Origin: an uncultured Eubacteriales bacterium
GTDB lineage: Bacteria > Bacillota > Clostridia > Christensenellales > Aristaeellaceae
NCBI GenBank assembly: GCA_900553265.1
Contig: USDD01000034.1
Location: forward strand, 1-24,616
Reading direction: 5' to 3'
DNA: 24,616 bases
The notes under the pieces: model-generated
The model's database searches: none
Seen by the model: the letters and a program-made list of their open reading frames with translations, nothing else
Told to the model about the DNA's origin: nothing
Part shown: positions 6,940 through 14,147 of the stretch, one piece after another
Position numbering within the stretch: the stretch's first letter is position 1
Layout: each line of letters starts with the position of its first letter
Program-made: the position numbers and the translations under genes

Positions 6940-8766
6940 TTATTTCTTGATATACTTGGAATAATCCGAGAACAGGAAGCACTGCAGCTCCGCCGTCGCC
7001 ACGCCGTCGGGCTCGGCGAACTCCAGCGCGCGCTGCGCGGCGGCCACGGCCTCGGCGGTCTTGTCGTGATAGGTTCCGATGCTGTCCTGTACGTCCTCGG
7101 TCAGAAGATACCCCAGCTCCCACAGCTTCTTCTGCAGATTGGTGACGCTCTCGCCCGTGTCGCCCCGCCGCAGCGTCGCGAAGGTCTGGGTGGACTTGTA
7201 CATCGTGATGCCCTTCTGCGGCGCGGCCTTGCTGCCGAGATACTGCTTCAGCGAAAGCGTGACCTCTCCGGTCTGAGGCATGCCGATGGCCGACTGGAAG
7301 TCGCGCACGGCCTGGGCGGTGGCTTCGCCAAAGGTTCCGTCCGTCTCGCAGTCGTATTTCAGCGCGTTCAGCCGCGTCTGCACCTCCAGCACGTCGTCGC
7401 CGGTCATGCCCGCGGACAGCGTGCGCATGTCGGAAACGGTGTCCATCGCCGGTTCCGGGGTGGGCGTAGCCGCCGCCTGCACGTTTTCGTGGCTCGTCAC
7501 GCCGTTGAGCACGTCCTGATAGGTGATGGCCACCGGCGAGTCCATGGCGGCCTGCGTCGCCGCGTCCGCCACGCCCGTCTGCTCCAGATTGTTGTATCTC
7601 TGGAACAGCTTCACCGCGGCGGCGGTCTCCGCGCCATAGGATCCGTTGCCCGATCCGGAGGCGTACCCCAGCGCGATCAGTCGGTTCTGCAGCGCCGTCA
7701 CCGCGTCGCCGGCCGCCCCCTCGGACAGAACCGTGTATTCCTTCTCCTGCGCCACGTAGGTCGAGCCGTAGGCCGGCGCCTCGTCGGACAGCAGAATGGC
7801 CTGAAGGGCGTAGGGCAGCCTGCCCGTCGCCTCCACGCCGCAGGCCTCCTCAAAGAGCCTGACCGCGGCCTCGGTCTCCGTGTCGTAAATGCCCGAAGCC
7901 GTGGCGTGCATGTAGCCCAGTGCGATCAGCCGGTTCTGAATCTGCATGACCTGCGTGCCCACCTTGCCGGCGCTGAGGGTGGTCTCGTCCTCGTCGACGG
8001 TCTGCACCTGTCCGTCCACGGTGTAGGGCCGCGCGTTGTCGGCATAGAGCTCCTTCTGCAGCGCGATGTACGCCACCGTCTGCGGCTCCAGCCCGTAGGC
8101 CTGATAGAACAGCTGCACCGCCTTCTCCGTGTCCTCGTCGTACACGCCCGTCAGCTCGCGGATGGGATAGCCCAGCTCGCGCAGCCGATGCTGAAGCGCG
8201 TAGACCGAGCTGCCCACCGCGCCGCGCTGAAGCGTCGTGTACTGGGAAACCACGGCGGTGTCGTAGTCCGCGCTGCCGTAGCTCACCGCCGCGGCGGCGA
8301 ACAGCCTCGTCTGAAACGCCGGCGTGGCGATGCCCGTCTGCATGATGCCGTAGGTCTGCTCAAAGCGCTTGACCGCCGTCTCCGTGGCCGCGTCGAAGAT
8401 GCCGGACACGCCGGCGGTATAATACCCCAGCTCCGAAAGCCGCGTCTGCAGCGACTGCACGGCCAGACCCGTGTCGCCCAGGCTCAGCGTGCGATAGGCG
8501 CTGTCGCTCTCCCGCGTCAGCGAGTGATGGCTCGTCAGAAGCGTCGAATCGTTCACCGTCACGTTGCCGTTGGAATCGATCACCACCGGATCCGGCACGT
8601 CCAGATATTCCGGCAGCGGCGTGGCGGTGGCGTAGGGCACGGCAATGTTCACCGTGGTGTCCGCCTCGGAGTTGAGCACAGTCTCGTCCACCTGCCCGCA
8701 GCCGGACAGCAGGCCCATGCCCGCCGCCAGCATCAGCGCCAGTAAGCCGAGTTTTCCCTTGCGCAT
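6940..8766 (-). CDS. Lipoprotein with six peptidoglycan-binding (PG_binding_1) repeats
   Basis: This is a 608-residue envelope lipoprotein. The signal peptide ends in the lipobox LLSGC (Cys23), then a linker to ~90. Six PG_binding_1-type units follow at about 91-156, 176-241, 262-326, 344-409, 447-510 and 529-599, each with the pattern LxxGxxGxxVxxLQxRLxxLGY then G.(Y/F)...T..AV..F. A Pro/Thr-rich linker (433-443) precedes unit five. There is no catalytic domain (no amidase, L,D-transpeptidase or lysozyme motif), so it probably anchors to or measures cell wall rather than cutting it. GGAGGA lies 8 nt before the ATG. On the minus strand TATTAT (8787-8792) could be a -10, with a poor -35. Confidence 0.9.
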   Translation of the reverse strand: MRKGKLGLLALMLAAGMGLLSGCGQVDETVLNSEADTTVNIAVPYATATPLPEYLDVPDPVVIDSNGNVTVNDSTLLTSHHSLTRESDSAYRTLSLGDTGLAVQSLQTRLSELGYYTAGVSGIFDAATETAVKRFEQTYGIMQTGIATPAFQTRLFAAAAVSYGSADYDTAVVSQYTTLQRGAVGSSVYALQHRLRELGYPIRELTGVYDEDTEKAVQLFYQAYGLEPQTVAYIALQKELYADNARPYTVDGQVQTVDEDETTLSAGKVGTQVMQIQNRLIALGYMHATASGIYDTETEAAVRLFEEACGVEATGRLPYALQAILLSDEAPAYGSTYVAQEKEYTVLSEGAAGDAVTALQNRLIALGYASGSGNGSYGAETAAAVKLFQRYNNLEQTGVADAATQAAMDSPVAITYQDVLNGVTSHENVQAAATPTPEPAMDTVSDMRTLSAGMTGDDVLEVQTRLNALKYDCETDGTFGEATAQAVRDFQSAIGMPQTGEVTLSLKQYLGSKAAPQKGITMYKSTQTFATLRRGDTGESVTNLQKKLWELGYLLTEDVQDSIGTYHDKTAEAVAAAQRALEFAEPDGVATAELQCFLFSDYSKYIKK

Positions 8767-8911
8767 GATCGTATTCCTCCGAAGCGATAATATCCGTCGT
8801 TTATTAGATGCATAAACTGGGAAAAAGGTTCACTCTTCCCCCAATAATATTGTATCCCCTTCCCCGCCCAAAGGCAAGGAAGCACTTTCGATAAAATCGT
8901 AAATGTTTTTG

Positions 8912-9071
8912 GGTAACACCGCACAAATGAGGCGGTTGGCCGGCAAATGGATTTTTCGTCAGATGCAAATGCAGATTTCGAAGGTTTGCTGGAGGGTAAT
9001 CGAGGAATCTGCATGCCGCAGATGGCGGAAAAGACAGAGCCCGACGCGCCGCCGAATTGTGCGGTGTTGCC
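8912..9071 (+). repeat. Complete 160-bp fold-back repeat (copy 2)
   Basis: The outer arms GGTAACACCGCACAA (8912-8926) and TTGTGCGGTGTTGCC (9057-9071) match as an inverted repeat at 14 of 15 positions. Inner arms ATGCAGATT (8969-8977) and AATCTGCAT (9006-9014) match perfectly around a 28-nt loop. Intermediate segments (GGCGG with CCGCC; TTTTTCG with CGGAAAA) can also pair, so the whole unit can fold into one long imperfect hairpin. It holds no credible ORF of its own. The right end touches the stop codon of the membrane-protein gene at 9072. With the ~145 bp to its left it fills the gap between that gene and the peptidoglycan-binding gene. A MITE-like or other non-autonomous fold-back element fits best. 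Confidence 0.88.
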
Positions 9072-10988
9072 TTAGCCGGCCCGCGCCGCGTTCAGCGCAT
9101 AGACCGTCACCTCGAAGCCCTCGTAGACCGCCGTCCCGTTTTCCCGGAACCATGCCTCGTCCACGGCGTAGCTGTTCCGCTCATACGACGACAGATACAC
9201 ATACTCCACGCCGTACTTCTCAAACAGCTCCGCGCTCTCCGCGGGCCGCTCCAGCATCTGCGCCGCGTCCATCTGATTCTGCGCATAGTCCACCCCGTGG
9301 AAATGCAGATAGCTCCCCGTTCCGCAGACGATGTACCGCCCCGTCAGCGCGGCGATGGGGTTGTTGTGCTGCGTGCCGGTCAGAATCATGGCCTTCTCCG
9401 GCGTGTTCTCTTCCACATATTCCGCGGCGGCCGCCTGATCGGCGCTGAACAGCTGATAGTCCGAAATCGTCTCCCGCGCCAGCGACAGCGTGCCTGACAG
9501 CAGGCAGACGACCATGAACGCCGCCGCCAGCAGCGCGCGCCCGCGCACGCCCTTCAGCGCGTCCCAGAGCTTCGTCAGATACCGCCCCGCCATGGGCAGC
9601 ATGGCGATGAACGCCACATAGAACAGCTTGTTGTTGTCGTATTCGTTGGGCTGAAACTGAATCATCTCCGCCGTGACATAGATGCACAGCGCGCCCACGG
9701 CCAGCATCCGCCCGGCGCCGCCCTTTCGCATGCTCAGCGCCGCGGGAACCATCATCAGATAAATCGGCCCCACGTTCTTGATCCAGAACCAGAAGTACCC
9801 GTCGATCAGCCCGTCCTCGTTGTTGGCCCAGTTGAACCGGAACTTCATCGAGCCGCCGCCCACCGTCTGGGGAAACGTCCACTCCATCAGCTGGGGCAGC
9901 GCCAGCGCCACGGCGATGGCGCCGTAGACCAGAAAGTCCCGAAGCAACAGTATCCGCTCGTCCCCGCGCCGGAACAGCAGCGCCGTCAGCAGCGCGCCGG
10001 CACTGATCAGCCCCAGCCCCAGGAACGAATGGGTGTGCACCATGGGCATCAGCCCGGCCCACAGCCCCAGCGCCGCGAAAATCCCCGTCCGCCGCGTCCG
10101 AATCGCCCGCACCAGCATCCACAGCGCCGGCAGGAGCATCATCCATCCCGCCAGCAGCGTCCGCTGGGGAATCATCATGTCCGCCACCACGTTGACCCAC
10201 CGCAGGTTCAGGTCGGGCATGTTCGTCGGCGTGCGGTAAAACCCGGTGAACACCTCGCGCAGCATCGTGGAATCGCGCATCACCCCGTCCAGCACGTAGA
10301 GAAAGCCCAGCCCGCCGTTGAAGAACAGCAGCAGGAACGAAATCACCACCGCCGCCCTGCGCTTCGTAAGCTCCCATGCGAAGATGATGAACCCCACGAA
10401 CACCAGCGCCATCATCAGCGTGCCCGTCACCCTGAAGGACGCGGCCAGCCCGCCGCCGAACAGCAGCATCGACGTGACCATGCTGTCCGACAGGAAGGGA
10501 TAGCCCAGCAGCGTCCCCTTCAGAATGGAGTAATCCGGCGGATACGCCGCGTTGCGCAGGCTCGTGGCGATGCCCAGATGCAGGCACAGATCTCCGTAGG
10601 TGGACTGCCCCACGTGCAGCGCGCCGTCCACATCCCGCAGCACATGCGTAAACTGCAGATACCCCGAAAACACCGTCATCGGCGCCGCCAGCGCCAGCAC
10701 CAGCGCCGGCGGAATCTCGCCGCAGAAGGGCCCGCCGGCCCGGGGAACGCTCCGCGCCCGCCGCCATGCCGCCCCGGCCAGCAGCGCCGACGCGCCCAGC
10801 CCCAGCCATTGCGCCGCCGCGGTGAATTTCAGAAAAAACGCAAACACCGTCGGCGTCCACATCATCAGCGCCAGCCCGGCGCACAGCCCCAGCCACAGCC
10901 GGATCAGTCCGCACGCCCGCCGCGCCAGCGCGTCCGCCAGAACGATTCCGCAGGTCAAAAAGCCGCACAGCAGCAAAATTCCGCCCAT
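9072..10988 (-). CDS. Polytopic membrane protein, GT-C glycosyltransferase-like
   Basis: This is a 638-residue integral membrane protein of unknown substrate. Numerous hydrophobic segments fill residues 1 to ~510. A conserved-looking segment in the first large outer loop (STYGDLCLHLGIATSL, then PDYSILKGTLLGYPFLSDS) carries Asp and His as in GT-C transferases that use lipid-linked sugars. A soluble C-terminal domain follows (EYVEENTPEKAMILTG and on to EGFEVTVYAL), of the type seen at the end of such proteins. ATG 10988 was chosen for GGAGG 4 nt upstream; the open frame extends 28 codons further but without a ribosome site and through the promoter. The stop codon abuts the fold-back repeat. The glycosyltransferase call is structural analogy only. 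Confidence 0.72.
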   Translation of the reverse strand: MGGILLLCGFLTCGIVLADALARRACGLIRLWLGLCAGLALMMWTPTVFAFFLKFTAAAQWLGLGASALLAGAAWRRARSVPRAGGPFCGEIPPALVLALAAPMTVFSGYLQFTHVLRDVDGALHVGQSTYGDLCLHLGIATSLRNAAYPPDYSILKGTLLGYPFLSDSMVTSMLLFGGGLAASFRVTGTLMMALVFVGFIIFAWELTKRRAAVVISFLLLFFNGGLGFLYVLDGVMRDSTMLREVFTGFYRTPTNMPDLNLRWVNVVADMMIPQRTLLAGWMMLLPALWMLVRAIRTRRTGIFAALGLWAGLMPMVHTHSFLGLGLISAGALLTALLFRRGDERILLLRDFLVYGAIAVALALPQLMEWTFPQTVGGGSMKFRFNWANNEDGLIDGYFWFWIKNVGPIYLMMVPAALSMRKGGAGRMLAVGALCIYVTAEMIQFQPNEYDNNKLFYVAFIAMLPMAGRYLTKLWDALKGVRGRALLAAAFMVVCLLSGTLSLARETISDYQLFSADQAAAAEYVEENTPEKAMILTGTQHNNPIAALTGRYIVCGTGSYLHFHGVDYAQNQMDAAQMLERPAESAELFEKYGVEYVYLSSYERNSYAVDEAWFRENGTAVYEGFEVTVYALNAARAG

Positions 10989-11027
10989 ATGTCCTCCAAA
11001 AAAACATTTCCAATTAGAATACGCCGA

Positions 11028-11057
11028 ATTATAGCATTCCCCGCCGTCCCCTGTAAA
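11028..11057 (-). promoter_or_regulatory. Promoter of the GT-C-like gene
   Basis: On the minus strand TTTACA (11052-11057), an 18-bp spacer and an extended -10 TGCTATAAT (11028-11036), 39 bp before the ATG. Confidence 0.72.
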
Positions 11058-11170
11058 GCGCGCAACGGGCAAGAAATAATGAACATTTCCAATTCCGAGC
11101 CCACATTTCGGCTACAAAATGAAGATTATTACAAAAATAATACTATAGTGTTGACAAATCGAAAACCAGC

Positions 11171-11199
11171 TTGCAATCATTCGCCCTATCCGCTATAAT
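11171..11199 (+). promoter_or_regulatory. Promoter of the Ig-like surface protein gene
   Basis: TTGCAA (11171-11176), a 17-bp spacer and TATAAT (11194-11199). The transcript would start about 11206, just ahead of a 16-bp palindrome. Confidence 0.78.
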
Positions 11200-11210
11200 G
11201 AAGGAGTATC

Positions 11211-11226
11211 CGGAGAGTACTCTCCG
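11211..11226. promoter_or_regulatory. Perfect 16-bp palindrome at the transcript start
   Basis: CGGAGAGTACTCTCCG is its own reverse complement. It begins about 12 bp downstream of the -10 and about 35 bp before the GTG start, a position suited to an operator for a dimeric repressor. As RNA it could fold only with strain, since there is no loop. Confidence 0.6.
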
Positions 11227-11260
11227 TACCAATGGAGCTCGGATGAGTGGAGGAATTTGC

Positions 11261-11725
11261 GTGAGAAATCGCGTGTTCAAGATAGCGACGCTGGTCGCCG
11301 TGCTGCTGCTGACCTGCGGCGCGTGGGCGGAGAACATGATCTCGACCACCGTCGTCCTGCGCGTGTCCCACATGACCCAGAACGCCGTGGTGGACGCGGG
11401 CGAGGATCTCTCGATGGAGGTCAACATCGAGGGCGTGGAGCCCGCCTCGTATCAGTGGTATTTCGAAAACGCCCCCATCGCCGGCGCGAACCAGAAGGTC
11501 TACAGCATCGTCAACGCCCAGCCGGAGAACACCGGCCTGTATCGCATGGACGCGTTCGACGGCGAAGGCAACATGGTCGTGAGCATGGACATCTCAGCGC
11601 GCGTCGTCACGCCGGACGTGCCCAAGGCGGGCGATTCCTCGCTGCCCGTGGGCGCGGCGCTGGCCGCCATGGCCGCCGCGGCGGGTCTGCTCGTCGTCAC
11701 GCGCCGCCGCAGCGTCGCCGCATAA
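11261..11725 (+). CDS. Small surface protein: signal peptide, Ig-like domain, sortase-like tail
   Basis: This is a 154-residue exported protein. Residues 1-23 are a signal peptide ending AWA. Residues ~40-118 fit an Ig-like fold (YQWYFENAPIAG at 64-75; PENTGLYRMDAFD at 88-100 with the Tyr of the usual Tyr corner). The C-terminus has VPKAGD (120-125), a hydrophobic span (129-147) and RRR (148-150), the three-part layout of a sortase sorting signal. The usual Thr of xPxTG is Ala here. The GTG at 11261 has GGAGGA 6 nt upstream, which decides the start. The gene is single, with its own promoter and terminator. Function is unknown; it may simply be membrane-anchored if the motif is not cut. Confidence 0.75.
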   Translation: MRNRVFKIATLVAVLLLTCGAWAENMISTTVVLRVSHMTQNAVVDAGEDLSMEVNIEGVEPASYQWYFENAPIAGANQKVYSIVNAQPENTGLYRMDAFDGEGNMVVSMDISARVVTPDVPKAGDSSLPVGAALAAMAAAAGLLVVTRRRSVAA

Positions 11726-11741
11726 GCAAACGCCATTTTCC

Positions 11742-11775
11742 AGCGACCGGCAAATCTGCGCGGTCGCTGTTTTTT
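11742..11775 (+). terminator. Intrinsic terminator after the Ig-like gene
   Basis: AGCGACCG (11742-11749) and CGGTCGCT (11761-11768) pair perfectly, followed by GTTTTTT. The fold-back repeat starts right at the end of the T tract. Confidence 0.88.
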
Positions 11776-11777
11776 AT

Positions 11778-11937
11778 GGCGGCACCGCACAAATGAGGTG
11801 GTCGGCCGGCGAATGGATTTTTCGTCAGATGCAAATGCAAATTTTGAAGGTTTACTGGAGGTAAATCGAGGAATTTGCATGCCGCAGATGACGGAAAAGA
11901 CAGAGCCCGACGCGCCGCCGAGTTGTGCGGCGTTGCC
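11778..11937 (+). repeat. Complete 160-bp fold-back repeat (copy 3)
   Basis: Same length and orientation as the copy at 8912. Outer arms GGCGGCACCGCACAA (11778-11792) and TTGTGCGGCGTTGCC (11923-11937) match at 12 of 15 positions. Inner arms ATGCAAATT (11835-11843) and AATTTGCAT (11872-11880) pair perfectly even though both differ by one base from the copy at 8912. TTATG occurs at 11774-11778 and again at 11938-11942, a possible 5-bp target duplication. It ends 42 bp before tgt. Confidence 0.88.
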
Positions 11938-11979
11938 TTATGATTTTCGCAAGTCATCCCAACCCAAACGGAGGAACGC

Positions 11980-13104
11980 ATGAACAATCCCTTTGAATTC
12001 GAGCTGCTGCACGTGGACAAGCACACCGGCGCACGCCGCGGCCGCCTGCACACGCCCCATGGCGTGATCGAAACGCCCATCTTCATGCCCGTAGGCACTC
12101 AGGCCAGCGTCAAAACCATGTCGCCGGACGAACTGAAGGACTGCGGCGCGCAGATCATCCTGTCCAACACCTACCACCTCCACCTCCGCCCCGGCGAACA
12201 GCTGATCCAGAAGGCCGGCGGCCTGCATAAATTCATGAACTGGGATCGCCCGATCCTCACCGACAGCGGCGGGTTCCAGGTCTTTTCGCTGGCCAGCCTG
12301 CGCAAGCTGGAGGAATACGGCGTGGAATTCCGCTCCCATCTGGACGGCAGCAGGCAGTTCATTTCGCCGGAAATCTCCGTGGGCATTCAGCAGGCCCTCG
12401 GCTCGGACATCATGATGCAGTTCGACGAGTGCTCGCCCTATCCCTGCGATTACGACCGGGCGAAGAACGCCATGCATCGCACGCTGCGCTGGCTGGAGCG
12501 CTGCATGAAGGCCAAGACCAACGACCATCAGGCGCTGTTCGGCATCGTGCAGGGCGCGTTCTACGGCGATCTGCGCATCGAGTGCGCCAAAGAGATGGCC
12601 AGGCTCGATCTGCCCGGCTTCGGCATCGGCGGCCTGTCCGTGGGCGAGCCGAAGGAAATCATGTACGACATGCTGGAGCAGATGATGCCCTACATGCCGG
12701 AAAAGAAGCCGCGCTATCTGATGGGTGTGGGCTCGCCGGACTGCCTGATCGAGGGCGTGCTCCGGGGCGTGGACATGTTCGACTGCGTGCTGGCCACCCG
12801 CGTGGCACGCAACGGCACCGTGTTCACCCACGACGGCCGCCTCGTGGTGCGCAACGCCAAATACGCCGAGGACTTCACGCCGCTGGATCCCGACTGCGAC
12901 TGCTACGCCTGCCGCAATTTCACCCGCGGCTACATCCGCCACCTGTTCAAGGCCGGCGAAATCCTCGCCCTGCGCCTGAACTCCATCCACAACATCTATT
13001 TCCTGACCCACATGATGTCGGAAATGCGTCAGGCCATTGAAAACGACGCCCTTCTCGACTGGACGAACGAATTCTACGCCCGCCATGGCCGCGGAAACTG
13101 GTGA
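11980..13104 (+). CDS. tgt: Queuine tRNA-ribosyltransferase
   Basis: The enzyme exchanges G34 for preQ1 in tRNAs with GUN anticodons, a step of queuosine synthesis. The 374-residue TIM barrel is complete: catalytic Asp95 in TDSGGFQ, nucleophile Asp268 in VDMFDCV, and Zn ligands Cys306, Cys308, Cys311 (CDCYAC) and His337. VGEPKEIMYDML and the R(Y)LMGVG segment are typical. GGAGG lies 5 nt before the ATG. Its partner queA, often adjacent, is not here; yajC follows, a common order. No clear promoter is visible in the 42 bp between it and the fold-back repeat, and a terminator stands before the repeat. Confidence 0.97.
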   Translation: MNNPFEFELLHVDKHTGARRGRLHTPHGVIETPIFMPVGTQASVKTMSPDELKDCGAQIILSNTYHLHLRPGEQLIQKAGGLHKFMNWDRPILTDSGGFQVFSLASLRKLEEYGVEFRSHLDGSRQFISPEISVGIQQALGSDIMMQFDECSPYPCDYDRAKNAMHRTLRWLERCMKAKTNDHQALFGIVQGAFYGDLRIECAKEMARLDLPGFGIGGLSVGEPKEIMYDMLEQMMPYMPEKKPRYLMGVGSPDCLIEGVLRGVDMFDCVLATRVARNGTVFTHDGRLVVRNAKYAEDFTPLDPDCDCYACRNFTRGYIRHLFKAGEILALRLNSIHNIYFLTHMMSEMRQAIENDALLDWTNEFYARHGRGNW

Positions 13105-13185
13105 GCCTCGTCCCGCTCGGAATCCGTCCGCCTTCGCCCCAAACGTTAAGTTTCTGACGCATAGCCGAAACTAGGAGAAAAAAAG

Positions 13186-13214
13186 TTGTAATTTCCTCAC
13201 GGCTCGGTTATAAT
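13186..13214 (+). promoter_or_regulatory. Promoter of yajC
   Basis: TTGTAA (13186-13191), a 17-bp spacer and TATAAT (13209-13214), 38 bp before the ATG. It allows yajC to be expressed apart from tgt. Confidence 0.78.
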
Positions 13215-13252
13215 GATATGGTAATTCTACGAACTGAAAGGGAGAGTCTGTA

Positions 13253-13621
13253 ATGATGATGAATTGGATGTCCGCGCTGGCCGAGTCCGGCGAAGTCGCC
13301 GCCGCCGGCACCGAAACTGCCCAGAGCAGCGGAATTATCGAAATGGTCGTGATGATGGTCGTCATGGTCGCCGTGTTCTATTTCTTCCTGATCCGTCCCC
13401 AGAAGAAGAAGGACAAGGCCGTGAAGAACATGCTGGCCGCGCTGAAGCCCGGCGATCGCATCTGCACCATCGGCGGCCTGTACGGCACCATCTCCGCCAT
13501 CAAGGACGACAACGTGACCATCACCCTCGGCGCGCAGCAGAACACCGTGGTCATCGCCCGCTGGGCCATCCGCTCGGTGGAAGACGCTCCTCTGGAGAAC
13601 GACGCCGCCCCCGAGATCTGA
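13253..13621 (+). CDS. yajC: Preprotein translocase subunit YajC
   Basis: This is a small membrane partner of the SecDF complex that aids Sec export. It has 122 residues with a single membrane helix (~28-47), directly followed by the family signature FFLIRPQKKKDK. A basic/SH3-like tail contains LKPGDRICTIGGLYGTI and VTITLG. The N-terminus is longer than usual (27 residues, Ala/Ser rich). Three ATGs in a row (13253, 13256, 13259) follow AGGGAG; any may be used. secD and secF, which often follow, are absent; a strong terminator comes next. Confidence 0.95.
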   Translation: MMMNWMSALAESGEVAAAGTETAQSSGIIEMVVMMVVMVAVFYFFLIRPQKKKDKAVKNMLAALKPGDRICTIGGLYGTISAIKDDNVTITLGAQQNTVVIARWAIRSVEDAPLENDAAPEI

Positions 13622-13633
13622 TCACCCCATAAG

Positions 13634-13670
13634 AAAAGAAGCCCTTCCCGCCGGAAGGGCTTCTTTTTTC
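13634..13670. terminator. Bidirectional terminator between yajC and the GNAT operon
   Basis: Fifteen-base perfect arms at 13634-13648 and 13653-13667 (core AGAAGCCCTTCC / GGAAGGGCTTCT) with loop CGCC. A T run follows on the plus strand and, read the other way, TTTTCTTA on the minus strand. It serves both convergent transcripts. Confidence 0.93.
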
Positions 13671-14147
13671 TTATTCCCGATGCACGTACACCCGCGAGAG
13701 CTCCGCCGCGCCGTCGCTGCGCGCCATGCACAGAAACCGCCAGCCGAAGCGCTCGTACAGCGAATCGTGATCCGTCACCAGATACAGCGTCTCCACGCCC
13801 CGGGCCTTCATGTCCCGGCAGACGAACGCCAGTAGTGCGCCGCAGATTCCGCGTCCCCGGCGGTCGGGCTCCGTGTAGACGGCGCAGACGTTGGGCCGAA
13901 GCTCCTTCTGGTCGTGAAAATCGTTCTCGATCACGCCCATGCCGCCGACAATCCGCCCGTCCTCCAACGCGAGATACCACTGCGGAACCGGCACTTCCCT
14001 CGCCAGGCTCTGCGCCATGCTCTCCCGATAGGCCTCCAGCGGCACGCCCCATTTTTCGTGGAACCACCGCGCCGCGCGCGTCGCCAGCTCCGCCCGTTCG
14101 CCCAGCCGAATCAGCTCCCGCCGCGCCGCACCCTCTCCGTCAGCCAT
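13671..14147 (-). CDS. GNAT-family acetyltransferase
   Basis: This is a 158-residue cytoplasmic N-acetyltransferase of unknown substrate. The middle IVGGMGVIENDF segment and the acetyl-CoA loop RRGRGICGALL are typical, followed by LYLVTDHDSLYERFGW, whose LYERFGW matches the usual C-terminal YE..GF motif. The ATG at 14147 lies inside the end of the LRR gene (ATGGCTGA overlap of 8 nt) with GGAGG 9 nt upstream, so the two are translationally coupled. It is the last gene of the operon from 16859. Confidence 0.85.
   Translation of the reverse strand: MADGEGAARRELIRLGERAELATRAARWFHEKWGVPLEAYRESMAQSLAREVPVPQWYLALEDGRIVGGMGVIENDFHDQKELRPNVCAVYTEPDRRGRGICGALLAFVCRDMKARGVETLYLVTDHDSLYERFGWRFLCMARSDGAAELSRVYVHRE

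Noticed and set aside
5435..7123. N-terminal extension of enolase to 7123
   Set aside because: The extra ~150 codons cross the neighbouring terminator and gene end and match no enolase sequence; the family start MKIRSVRGWQVFDSRGNP is at 6673.
6751..8745. Long plus-strand frame opposite the peptidoglycan-binding gene
   Set aside because: Arg/His/Leu-rich shadow without motifs; it also crosses a terminator.
11151..11156. Perfect TTGACA upstream of the Ig-like gene
   Set aside because: No -10 at a workable distance; TTGCAA/TATAAT at 11171-11199 is the better promoter.
11798..11983. Small ORF within the fold-back repeat
   Set aside because: No ribosome site, it runs out of the repeat into tgt, and the frame is not maintained through the other copies.
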